Position numbers and translations under genes: made by a program
Assembly: GCA_028673005.1 (NCBI GenBank)
Contig: CM054116.1
Coordinates: 20,717,840-20,781,839 of the forward strand
DNA length: 64,000 bases
Source: Tanypteryx hageni
Taxonomy: Eukaryota > Arthropoda > Insecta > Odonata > Petaluridae
Direction of reading: 5' to 3'
Shown: one piece after another, positions 35,436 to 45,640 of the stretch
How the letters are laid out: the number at the start of each line of letters is the position of its first letter
Numbering within the stretch: the first letter of the stretch is position 1
Notes under the pieces: model-generated
Seen by the model: the letters and a program-made list of their open reading frames with translations, nothing else
Told to the model about the DNA's origin: nothing
Database searches by the model: none

Positions 35436-36827
35436 TGCATTCATTCATCCATCCATCAAGATGATCCTATCCAATTAAGTAAAGGACGAAAATTGGATGC
35501 ACTCGAACAGCTAGAGATAATTATTTGTAAAGACTCGCCCCTCTTAAATAAATACCTTTTCCACAATCATTCGGCTCTATTTAGCTTACCGAATATTTTT
35601 TTAATACTTTGTATGAACATTGTTGTCTTTGGCCCTTTTACCAAGTTTTCGTAACTTTTTGTAACATTTGGCTAGTATGATGCTTTCGCCTTCGTTTCCC
35701 AACCGCTCATTCAATTACCTTAATCACCTGATGATGCTGCGATCGTAGTGAAACCGGTCGTGTTTAAATTTAAATTTGTGGAAACTACAAAGTCATTTTT
35801 TCATTATTACATTTTGGAAATTATGTGACTCAGCACTTGGGCAAAAGAAATATTTTATGGAATTGTAAAATAATTTTATTTTTCTGAGATTTGAATAAGC
35901 TTTGTTACTTTTTGTTTCATTAAATTGTAAATTTTTTTGAGAAACTTAATAAACTTCATTTCATGACTACGTATTGGTTTTAAGTCATCCTGATGTTTTG
36001 CTCTTCAGGCTGAAGAGCAGGCGCATGACCCCTCCTCTCCTCACGTCAGAGGTAGTCAACCGCCGGGAAAACACGTGAGTGTTACCCTATTTATATGGTT
36101 AATCTATATATGTCTGTGTAATAATAAAACAATAAATACATAATTATATAGTCAACAACAAAACATTAGTTCTCCTATCAAAAGATTGAAAATATAAATA
36201 ACAATTATCTGTTGAATTGCATTTATGTTCTTTGTAATGTTTAGATGCTTCTACCAGCTTCCTTAGTAGACCATTTTTTCCCCAGGTCAGATTTTGCGAC
36301 GAGGTGACCGCGTCAAATGGCAATGGACACGCAGAATTGGTAAATTTTCATTCAAGTATCTTATTGCGCCGCCCCAGCTCGCTGCTCGCAACAATCCCGT
36401 AATGACGTTTGGCGGACGTTCTGCCTGCTAACATTCTTGCAGCTTCACAGAACGATATAACATTAGCAAAGTATTTCAATCAAGTTCGATAAATCAAAAT
36501 TCATTCTTTACCTTTTTGCGAAAAAATCTTCTTAGGATTAATTTTTAATTATTTTATTACGATGGTGGCCTGAGTCGCGCGCGGACATTTTGACAGCATG
36601 GGAAAATTTTTCCCGTTTAAAAAATAAAATACCATTTGCGAATAGGTTTAGTAAATGTTTGCCAGTAAATATGTAATACTTCTCATAACCAGCGACTTCA
36701 GCGAGGGCCAAAACGAGTATAGTGGAGCGAGGGGTTGTCGCGTGTAGCCCATGGAGCGGATGTAAACGGCTTGTGCACCATCGGCGCCAAAGTTGGAGAA
36801 TCTAGTAAAACTTAAAAAACGTGTTAA

Positions 36828-37068
36828 AATTTGCACCGGCACCGATATTACAATTCTAAGATATTTTGATACGCTAGAGAAAACTGCCCTGCACCACGGT
36901 TTTCGGATTTCCCATGTAAATCAAATGGGAAGGATAATAGATCCTGGAATCGAACCCGAGACGTTCAATATTCGAAACAAAAACTAACCTCGGGAGCTCG
37001 GCTCCGGTAGCGGGAGACTTCCACAAAGTGTCATGAAAAGCGGTCGATTGGTGCAAAAGTTCATAGAT
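36828..37068 (-). mobile_element. SINE-like dispersed repeat, copy 2, reverse
   Basis: This is the copy 2 equivalent of 15985-16225, with several private substitutions. Confidence 0.55.
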
Positions 37069-37199
37069 AGGGGTTCAAGAGACGGTCCGGCGTCGGCGGC
37101 CGAGGAAGGAGAGACAAGGATGAAGAAGAAGACCTCTCGTTGGAGCCGGACTGGACGGAGGAAAGCTAAAATTCGACAGGTTGTAACGCGCCAGGGTTG

Positions 37200-37447
37200 T
37201 GGGGCGCGGCGGGGGGGAGAGTGGGGCCGTCGGGGGCGGGTAGGGCTGTCGTCGTAGGGGGAGGGAAGGGATGGAGGTCGTGGACCGATTTCGGGGCTTC
37301 TTGGGCCTCTGAAAACTCGTGAGGCGATTCCTGGGGGATAGATTTCGTGGGGCAGATCTGTTCGGGAGGGTCGCTGGGCGTCCAAAGAGGCTGCTGCGAG
37401 GTGGGATATTGGCGAAAAAAAATTTTTCGGGGATGGGTGGGCGGGCG
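37200..37447. repeat. GC-rich dispersed repeat, copy 2
   Basis: This is the copy 2 equivalent of 16380-16625. Compared with copy 1, an 18-bp stretch just before it (near 37180) is missing. Confidence 0.75.
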
Positions 37448-37482
37448 GGCGGTGGGTGTGAGATTGATTGATTGCAAATGTT

Positions 37483-37683
37483 TTATTGTTTGGGGAAATT
37501 CGTTCCATAGTCTGCAAGCGGTAATAATGATGGAACGCTGAAAATTACTGTCTTGTGATGAGGAATAAGGAGTTTATGCCTCCCTCTGGTATTACGGTTA
37601 TGTACAGTGTCTAAACTCCTGAATTCCGTGGAAAGATAATGTGGATTGTTATAAGTAAGTAATTGGTATAGTAAGGAAAGCAA
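37483..37683 (-). pseudogene. LINE reverse-transcriptase C-terminal tail, copy 2
   Basis: This is the copy 2 equivalent of 16660-16860, with the same NTRGRHKLLIPHHKT motif and the same frame change. Confidence 0.75.
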
Positions 37684-38268
37684 TGGAACCGTCTTCGGGA
37701 CTTCAAATTTAACCAGTTTAGCTTCACGAGTGAATCAGAAATGTGGTTAGGGATTAGGTATAGTTGAATTTGCTATGTAGGCCAGGGGTCGGGAAGCTGA
37801 GGCTTCTGATCTACATGCCTCTCTTTCATGACTTTCGTGCAGCTCCCTACATTAAATCTCTCAATTAACCCATTATTCCCCAAAACGTTTTTTTTGCGTA
37901 TTTTATGAAATTTTTGTATTACTATACATAAAATTCCTTCTTTGGTAGGTTTTTCTATTAAGTACTAAATGAACAAATTAATTCAACTATTCTTGTTTTG
38001 TACACCTTCAAACATGTATATTTTTTTAAACTGCGAACTTGCGAAAAAAAGAATTTGCGTCAAAAATCTATTAATTTCAAATAGCAAAATTTCAATAAAT
38101 ACAATTTTTCATTCCAGAATAGTTCATATTATAGACCACTTAGCATACACTTTACTTTAGTTTAAATAATTTTATGATGCCTGTTACATAGCTTTTAATT
38201 TTACAAAAAAGGAAATTAAACAATTTTAATTCTAGCACATGTAATTATTTCATATAAAAAACTTAGGG

Positions 38269-38551
38269 TAGTGGTTCCCAAACTGTGTGCCGCAGTAGAT
38301 TTTTATGGGTGCCGCAAAAAAACTTTGTTTAGTACATAAATGAATCAAGGATTTTCATGTGTTGGTGAGTAATTGGGCATTGAATTTTTTCTAATACATT
38401 GATTAAGTGGTAGAAACAATGAATGGATGTGTCCAAAGATTGTAACACCCGTATCTAAAAATATAAAAAGCTTGTTACAAGGCTGGTGAGACGCGAAAAC
38501 CACTTTACCTTAGAAAGTATGCCGCAACTTAAAAACGCTTGGGAACTACTG
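38269..38551. mobile_element. Non-autonomous hAT (MITE), copy 2
   Basis: This is the copy 2 equivalent of 17446-17728, with the same ends and the same one-mismatch target-site duplication. Confidence 0.88.
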
Positions 38552-38744
38552 ATTTAGGGTGTCGAGGAACATAGCACTCTTTACAAATAAATATTGTCCT
38601 CTTGGAACAATGTTTACAATGGCGAAAGCGTGTTGATCCCTTGGTAATTACTTGGTCTCTGACATCGCGTTTGATTGAATCCAGTCCGAGCGAAATAGAT
38701 GCGCGTGGATCTCTCCCAGCGGTCTCTGAGCCATAACGTCGCAA
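38552..38744 (-). pseudogene. Cysteine-rich transposase C-terminus, piggyBac-like, copy 2
   Basis: This is identical in translation to the copy 1 fragment at 17729-17921 and is interrupted by the same MITE. Confidence 0.45.
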
Positions 38745-39094
38745 AAGGAACTAAACACATTCCCTACGAAAATCTAAAATGGAATATTGTTATTCAATTA
38801 ACTTCTATAAACATACCACCCTTCTTCGCAGGAAACATAGACTGCCCACCCAATAAAAGAACACCACCACTTTTTCGTTCAATTAGTTGATCTGTACTGC
38901 GCAACATATTGATCATTCACATCAACCCCACACTTATTTAAATAATACTGCTAAAGTAGTGAAAGGTATAGGTACGGTTGTATTCAATTTCTTGGCTACT
39001 GAATAGCGCCTAACATTTTTTAAGAAAGAAAACAAAGTTTTGTAAATAAGAAAAATTGGCAAAATATGTGATTAGTATACCTAAAAGGGAAATC

Positions 39095-39497
39095 TTATCT
39101 GCCCAGTGGCAACATTTGTTGCCACGTTAGTTTGTTGTCCAACTACGGTGGTGAAAAAAATATTTCTAGATCGTTATTTTTTCATGTTAACTCTTACACA
39201 ATGTAGAATTTACAAATAGAAGGAGAGAGAGAGAGATTATAATAAAACATTTACGGAAATTATATTCTACTTAGGTTAGAAAGATGACAAGAGGCCAATA
39301 GAAATGGACGAACATAAAGAAACATTTGAAATTTTTGTTTAAACGGTATGGAAACAAAAATAACGCGGGCATTGAATATTTATTATAGAATAAATTGAGA
39401 TTATAAAAAATATAACTACATTTTCAGGTCGCTCTAATGAAAAGAAGAATAATTCTAAATTGCTTGGTAACAAATGTTGCCTCTGGACAGATATGGG
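39095..39497. mobile_element. Inverted-repeat element of about 400 bp, copy 2
   Basis: This is the copy 2 equivalent of 18272-18675, with the same inverted repeats. Confidence 0.7.
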
Positions 39498-40285
39498 TTA
39501 AAACTAAAACTAAATTGGCTTCGTTAATAATCTTAATAAAAATTGCGGAAAAATAAAAAGATGGGCCTATTATTAGAAGAACCGTTTTCTTAACAGTTAT
39601 AGTCGCAAAACGTGAAACGACGGCAAGACTAATGGGGGTTGGGTTGGATGATCGCCCCCGTCATCCCCCGTGGATCCGCCAATAAACGCTGCTCTTCTTA
39701 TGTTACGCGTTATTCATTACTTGAAAAAGTGTCTCTTCTCGTGAGAAAGGTTGCCGACGTCTGTCCTAGGCGGCCGCCTAGATCGCCTGGCCCTATATTC
39801 GCCCCTGCCCGTCAGCATTATTATATCCGATTAAACCACTTCTAATACGGTTTTTTGTATCTACTATGTCATTCAACCATTATCTATAATATACTGCCGT
39901 GGTTTCGCCATGCCGTCTGCCCCTCTGTCTGTCTGTCGGTCGGTCTGTTCGCTGTTCTAGAGCCCAAACGCGTACATAAAATCGTATCATATCTCGTATT
40001 TGGGCAATATATAATCTTTTGCAGACCCCATTTTCAGAAAAGTGACATTGCACAAAAATAAATGGTAGTTTATTCATCACGATTTTTAGAAACATTTTAT
40101 TTACTCAGAAATGGCTGGAGGGAATTTTATTAAAATATATCCAATTGTAGATCCTGATGTCACAATTAATACTGCTTAATCCATATGACTCTTACAGTCA
40201 CTATATGCCTTCCAGTGACATTACAATCTACGCAAAGCGACCTTACCTAAGCCCTATGACGCCACGCCTTCGCCGAGAACCACTC

Positions 40286-40542
40286 AAAATCTTACTACAG
40301 CATTACGGTTAAACTAAATCGAATGATATCTGACATTAGTTGATGATATCATTCATAAAAGACATTCTGAAGACATGAACGATATTTCGCAACAATTAAG
40401 GGTACTTTATTTTCGATATTTTAAAACAAAATCTTACTATAGCCTTACGGTTAAACTAAATCGAATTGTATCTCATATTAGTGGATAATGTCGTTCATAA
40501 AAGACATTCTGAAGAGATGAACTATATTGCGCAACAAATAAG
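40286..40542. repeat. Two tandem copies of a unit of about 142 bp, copy 2 (second truncated)
   Basis: This is equivalent to 19464-19720. The right end is the deletion junction at 40542/40543. Confidence 0.85.
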
Positions 40543-40543
40543 C
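40542..40543. other. Deletion junction in copy 2 (508 bp lost)
   Basis: Sequence equivalent to 19720 is joined directly to sequence equivalent to 20229 (AACAAATAAG then CCATAAACGCCG). The lost segment includes the acceptor and first 82 bases of the terminal exon. No long microhomology is visible at the junction. Confidence 0.95.
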
Positions 40544-40748
40544 CATAAACGCCGCCAACTCGAGCGCCTAGGCGAAGGGCGACGCGGGGGAAGGGGAGGG
40601 CGTGGAGGTTTCACAGCCTCCCGCATCGGCGTCCAGCGTTGCGGACTTATTGCAATATCTACTTGATCTGGTAGATCTGGTAGAATGAGCCTACCATCTG
40701 GTAAGCGAATATTCTATCTAATGGTATATTAGAATTTCTGGCGATATC

Positions 40749-40754
40749 AATAAA
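40749..40754 (+). terminator. Polyadenylation signal AATAAA, copy 2
   Basis: The signal is retained in copy 2 although the upstream half of the terminal exon is deleted. Confidence 0.5.
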
Positions 40755-41310
40755 AATTTGATAGATTTTCTAGTAGTTTTTAAAAGTTGCCCTTTTTCTA
40801 CGCACCATAAAAAATTATACACAGATTTTCGTATATTTTTAAGCAATACAACTTTAATATCAAATAACCTGTAGTCAGGCCACCAGTGAGACTCAGAGAG
40901 GTCCGAGCCACATCCAGATTTTGAGGCCCCTCGCCGTAATAAATATAAAAATGTTAGGCATTATGTAACCCACTTTGGTGGTCAGGGTTCGCTGAAAGGT
41001 TACAGCGGATTACACTGGGGGTAGGAGCGTCAAGCTTGCACTATGTAGCACTCGTTCGTAAAATCTTCTGACCTCCTAAAGAAAAGATATGATCCGAAAA
41101 AATATATTGGTGACAGTGCTTTCCACCCAGACAAGAATGCAGAGCACATTGAAATCGCTCCCTAGAGAAATTCTTTTAAAAAGTAAGTGCAAATTGAAAA
41201 ATTCTCTGCGTTAAGTAAGAGGAGTGAGGAGGATCTGATTGAGGGTTTATACCGTTTAGCCAAAACTGGGGAAGTTGTGACACATAATTCTTGGATGTCC
41301 TGCAAATGGT

Positions 41311-41924
41311 ATAATCGCATTGTACATTTGTTTTTGGCGTGTCCTTTTCTACATTCATTATTGATATTTCGATGTATAAAAAGATGAATAAATACATTTA
41401 CCTATAAGGTCCGAGCCACATCCAGATTTTGAGGCCCCTCGCCGTAATAAATATAAAAATGTTAGGCATTATGTAGCCCACTTTGTTGGTCGGGGTTCGC
41501 TGAAAGGTTACAGAGGATCGATTAAAAATCAAATTGTAAGTTACGTTCGATGTCACTTCATCTTTTCTGAATGGAAGATGAACAAGGGCCCTCTTTTCGA
41601 CAAGCCCCCCAGATAGTGCCTGTGCATAATTCCATCTCTGAAAAACTGCCAAAATTTGAGGGCCCCTTAAGCTTGAGGGCAAATGCCCCCCCCCCACATT
41701 TTCATAGGGCCTGCCTATAGTTATTTTGCACCAGATAACCTTCCACGACCGATATAGCTTATGTAATGGAAAACCATAAGAAATTTAGTTTAAATCACTT
41801 CGGTGTTTTTTATAACATTCCATTCTATATAAATACCAAATTAAGGTAATTAACAAATTGTTATAATATCAATTGTGAAATTTTTGTATAACATAAATTA
41901 CTCATGGAAAAATAGCTAAGTGAA
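41311..41924. repeat. Tandem array unit, third copy, partial and rearranged
   Basis: Bases 41311-41408 match the start of copy 2. Bases 41409-41518 are a duplicate of a segment lying about 500 bp upstream (near 40903-41011). Bases 41519-41924 match copy 2 from about 21169 to 21577. Similarity then stops abruptly inside hAT-derived sequence. This is the right edge of the array. Confidence 0.93.
41409..41518 (+). repeat. Local template-switch duplication in the third copy
   Basis: About 109 bp starting GTCCGAGCCACATCCAGATT replaces the 70-75 bp expected here. It is a duplicate of the segment at about 40903-41011 (and 20609-20717), with a few substitutions. Confidence 0.9.
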
Positions 41925-42547
41925 TTTACATTTTAATTAAAAATTGATTATACAGGCTTTTTTATTGGAGAATATTTTCATTAAATCTGAATAATCTATA
42001 TTTTATGCGATGTCATTTTCGATGGAAAGGGTTGCTAATTGTGTCAATTTTTCCTGGGAAATCGATGATCAAAGATAAGTTTTAATTAATTTTGAGAAAC
42101 TTCTTTTGGCACTAGCGACAGAAACAGGTGTTGTTAATAAAATCCTTAATGCAATCCAAATATTAGAATAAAGATCTTGCATTTCGTTCTGTTTAATAAA
42201 ATTTAGAACTTGTAGCGGCGTTATTTTATCAGTATCTTTTAAAAAACTTTTAATACTAACAAGCTCATCACACAAAACAATGCTGTCTATATCAGCTTTT
42301 GATCCTGCAGTTAGAGTTGCACTTTCCTTGTTACCGTTTATTACATTGTTGCATGAAACCTTTCCCTCCGGCAGGGGGCGCCGGGCGGCTGCCCAGTCCG
42401 CTCACCGTTTAAATTATGTGCAAAAAATAATTGTCTTACTACAATAATAATAACAAAACAAAATGCACCAGCACCCTTTGGCACCCCTTAAATATCGGCG
42501 CCCTGAGCACGTGCTCCAATCGATTGTACCTTGAGCCGGCCCTGCTC
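41925..42547 (-). mobile_element. hAT relic (ZMYM1-like) abutting the array edge
   Basis: The right end reads inward as CAGGGCCGGCTCAAGGTACA, a typical hAT terminal repeat, followed by subterminal GCGCC and GGTGCC motifs. The minus strand carries a hAT dimerisation domain with LLTTPVSVASAKRSFSKLI (about 42152-42090), then in a shifted or stop-containing continuation ISQEKLTQLATLSIEND. The upstream transposase and the left terminal repeat are missing. The left limit is where similarity to the tandem unit begins, so one array breakpoint falls within this element. Confidence 0.8.
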
Positions 42548-43179
42548 ATAAGTGTATATGAGAGAAAGAAGACTACAGTGAAAAATTGAAACTTCACAAT
42601 GAAAGCAATTTTTAAAACAAACTCCTACACTGTACAGATCTCAAAAGACTTTTATAGAGATAATCAGTTAAAATATACCAAGTTTACAGAATAAATTTGT
42701 TTCGCAAAAGGGACTTGATATCTCAAACAAATGTCTGATAGTTTGTGCATCTCTCGACAACGACAGGAACCAAACAGACTAAATTCAAACACGCACACAA
42801 ACTCAATCACACAGATCTAAAAAAATTTAAGTGAGGAAAGGAAGCTCTCATCATCATCAGCAGATGATAGTGAATGAAGGGGGAAGAATCTCATGTGAGG
42901 TATTTAACGGCATGAATGTGAAGGGGGGAATGGGAGGTCAATGGGTAGACTGTAGAGAGAGGAATGGTAGAGACAGTCTGTTGGTGTTTGCATATGTATA
43001 ATTTTTCATGTCTAATTTGTATACATTATGTTAACAGGGTTAAGCATTTGATAGCGATGGGATGACTGGTTTCTAGTATGTGTGCGACCATGCTTGAGAT
43101 GTTAAATCTATTGTTTAAAATGTAAACTAGTGTGATTGCCAGCCTAATATGACTGTATGTGTGGATTAAGTATTAAATT
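42548..43179. other. Non-coding stretch, nothing recognised
   Basis: No domain, terminal repeat or tandem repeat could be supported. Confidence 0.5.
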
Positions 43180-43625
43180 TAAGGCACTTCCCATTCTTCT
43201 CCCTTATCTCTCTCTCATCATCCTCCTTCCCATTCTCTTCTCAATCTCGCCAAAATAAAGAACAGCATCTATCTCTTCCACTCTCTCTCCTTCTGTCTCC
43301 CTCCCTCTCTCCCTTTATCTCTCACTCCCTCCCTCTCCTCCTCTGAAAAAATAAACTTCCTAGTCTTATTCTCGCCCTAATAAAGAACATTATCTATCTA
43401 TCTCTCCCCTTTTCTTTGTCTCCCTCCTCTGGAAAAACAAACTTCCTAGTCTTATTCTCGCCCTAATAAAGAACATTATCTATCTATCTCTCCCTTTTTC
43501 TTTGTCATCCTCCTCTCGTTCCTTCTCCCTGTAAAGGTTAAATATAAGAGTGGACCTTATGTTCCACATTTTGCCTGAATAAAGACATCTATCTATCCTC
43601 TCCAACATCTCTCTCCTTCTCTTGA
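43180..43625. repeat. CT-rich low-complexity block with an 86-bp tandem duplication
   Basis: A unit beginning ACTTCCTAGTCTTATTCTCG at 43355 recurs at 43441. Each contains CCCTAATAAAGAACATTATC, CTATCTATC and CT-rich filler. Weaker relatives at about 43252 (AAATAAAGAACAGCATCTAT) and 43577 (GAATAAAGACATCTATCTA) suggest at least four degenerate units. Each unit carries an AATAAA. Confidence 0.85.
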
Positions 43626-43989
43626 GATGGCAATACAATCTCGAGGTTTAACAATGACATGGTCAGCAAGGCAACATCGTTAACAGGCTTAAATCTTTCC
43701 AATGAATATGATTTAAAAGCAGAACTTGAGCGACTTACAATCATAGGCAAAATATGACAATAAGAATAAGAAACGTTATTTTTCTTCAAAATGGTCCAGG
43801 TCTGAAAATTGTAGGCCAATTATTCCTAATTTTGACTTGCAAAAGAGTAAAAGCCTTCAAGTCGAAAGATTGATTTTTACGTGTTACCCTATGAGAAATA
43901 GAAATTATCTGCTGGAGTTGAAGATGGGTCTTTTTTGAGGATTTTTTTTCATAAACGGCTTCTACTGTAAGAATCAAGCATTCCTAACA

Positions 43990-44525
43990 AATTTCAATTT
44001 TCTTGGTCTAGTTGTATTTTCATGCCTTCAATTGTCTTTCTCAATAATTATCTGAAATTCATAAATGACAAACCTTTTTAAGTTTATGGGAAGGATTGTT
44101 TAATTTTAGATAACCCTCATCTGCCCTTTGCCTATTGAGGAAGTTAACAGCCCAAAAAATTCTTGTTCTTACATACAAGGAGAGAAAAATGTCCTTACTT
44201 TTAGCACAAGGGAGAGTCAGATTTTTGAAATTTTCTTCCTCACTAAGTAAAAGCCCTATTTTCTTGGCAAGGTTTTGTTCTGCCATCACCCTACCAAAAA
44301 CTTGAAGGAAAACTTCCTCCCAGTCCTCTAAAATTGAAAAAATTTCCCTGCATAGAAGAAAAATTTTATCGCATTCCTTCCCCGGCTCACCATAACTTTT
44401 TAAGTAACTAAGTATCTGGTAATCTTCAGCAAAGAAATTCTCGGCACTGAGAAGAAACCCCTTGCACTTATCACAGATGTGGATTTTATTGAATTTTGTG
44501 CAAAGGTAGCCACAATGGTGAATTC
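43990..44525 (-). pseudogene. Transposase C-terminus, possibly P-element/THAP9-like
   Basis: The minus strand is open from about 44525 to the stop near 44059. It has a cysteine pattern HHCGYLCTKFNKIHICDKCK, a helical acidic middle, and near the end DIFLSLYVRTRIFWAVNFLN. The GYL-x-KF followed by C-x2-C, and the later VRTRIFWAVNFLNR segment, look like the RNase H C-terminal part of P-element-type transposases, but the match is from memory of the pattern only. No THAP domain is present. The assignment is tentative. Confidence 0.35.
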
Positions 44526-45360
44526 ACAAGTCTGAAATATATTATTAATTGTTTATTTCACACTAATAGGATCTTTTGCATTCTCCCGAATCACTTCAGT
44601 TTTTGAAACCTAATGCGGCCCGCCGAAGCGTTTGCGTCTTTTAAATGCGGCTCCCCCTAAGAATCCACAACATCTTAAGAGTCTTAATACGTTGCCCCCC
44701 CCCCTTACTTACTCGCACAATATATTTTTAACGTGTCGGGAAATCTGGCAACGCCGCCTCACGTGGACTTCGCGTCAACATCCATTTCGCCGAGATAAAA
44801 AGAGTTTTAAAAATTCGCTTGTTATATTTTCTTTATTTATTTCAGAAGAACCGAATTTTGCTTCGTCTGTTGGCGAATGAGAACGAGCAATTTCATGAGT
44901 AGTTATGCCCAGGTGTCGTACTCTGTAGCAGCAAAAAGTGTATAATCCTTGGTCTTAAACATTGGAACGGGCATGGGGTTTTTTACACTATCTCGTTGCA
45001 TCTCGCTCTGGTCGCGAGTACACGGTTGCCATGGAAACGGGTTGCGAGGGGGGAGAGGGAGAGTTTCGATGTCCTGATTGGCTGTTCTATTTCCGCATCT
45101 GTTGGTATAGTTTAGAGAAGGGACAGGTTGATGCGGTGCATGGTTACCGTAAGGAAGACGTCGCGAATATGAAAAACTTCTTCGTTGCCTTGGGAATCGG
45201 ACTGGACGCCTAGCCCAGAACTTCTTAGCTACTTAGCTGAGTACTCTATAATGGTCCTATTTAAACGCGCGATGTTGTATTAAATGCGTGCCGTTATGAT
45301 TTACGAAATATTACTTGTTTTATAAATGTGTTTCGCATGTCCCCCTTATAACTTTTTAAC
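44526..45360. other. Unresolved stretch with a possible short exon
   Basis: A strong acceptor (TTTCTTTATTTATTTCAG) at 44829-44846 is followed by a short open piece ending in TGA at about 44880, reading EEPNFASSVGE. This is weakly like the AEEQAHDPSSPH start of the array exon at 15166. An open frame at 44962-45213 has no recognised domain. An RFX-like site lies inside it. I cannot decide whether this is a decayed paralogue of the array gene. Confidence 0.25.
45025..45038 (+). promoter_or_regulatory. X-box-like motif GTTGCCATGGAAAC
   Basis: The half sites GTTGCC and GGAAAC are separated by AT, close to the classical palindromic RFX site. CTGATTGGC, an inverted CCAAT box, follows about 37 bp downstream. 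The site is followed within 650 bp by a GC-rich island. Together these look promoter-like, but no downstream gene is established. Confidence 0.4.
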
Positions 45361-45640
45361 CAACAGTTTTTGTAGCGAACTTTGAAAGTCCCGTGTTCGA
45401 TTCCAGGAACTCTCCTTCCCGTTTGATTTACATGGGAATTCTGAAATCCATCGTGCTGGGTAATTTTCTCTTGCACATTAAAATATCTTAGAATTGTAAC
45501 AACGGAGCGAGATTTGTACTGTTCTCTGGGGAAAATAATGTAGATTCTAATTTACATCGTAGAATTTTACTTGCCGTTCGCATTTCTTGGAATTTCGCGT
45601 AAATACTGTCGTTTGTACAGTTTCTATCACTCATTACGGG
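45361..45640 (+). mobile_element. SINE-like dispersed repeat, third locus
   Basis: This is the forward relative of 9690-10045, with a B-box-like GTGTTCGATTCCAGGAA, GTTTGATTTACATGGGAA, CTTGCACATTAAAATATCTT and AATTTCGCGTAAATACTG in the same order. It is diverged by roughly 15-20% by eye, so it is an independent and older insertion. Confidence 0.55.

Larger units (their letters stand above)
31711..40688 (+). pseudogene. Second copy of the small membrane-protein gene, probably broken at the 3' end
   Basis: Exons equivalent to those of copy 1 are at 31711-31723, 32320-32495, 36009-36074 and 36286-36339, all with intact splice sites. The membrane-helix exon is identical. The third coding exon has only a silent change, and the fourth has one Leu-to-Phe change (TTA to TTT at 36292-36294). 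The last exon is damaged. A 508-bp deletion joined at 40542/40543 removes its acceptor and first 82 bases. What remains (40543-40688) carries an in-frame TAG at about 40567 and a Glu-to-Gln change near the end. Unless splicing uses an unseen exon, this copy cannot make the same C-terminus. A shorter membrane protein could still be produced. Confidence 0.6.
20998..41310. repeat. Tandem array unit, copy 2
   Basis: This is a second, same-orientation copy of the unit. It holds the same transposon fossils in the same order. It lacks the 153-bp insertion of copy 1 and has a private 508-bp deletion at 40542/40543, equivalent to 19721-20228. By eye, substitutions relative to copy 1 run at about 1-2% in the outer parts of the unit and a few tenths of a percent or less between the equivalents of 7.4 and 15.4 kb. 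Confidence 0.97.
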
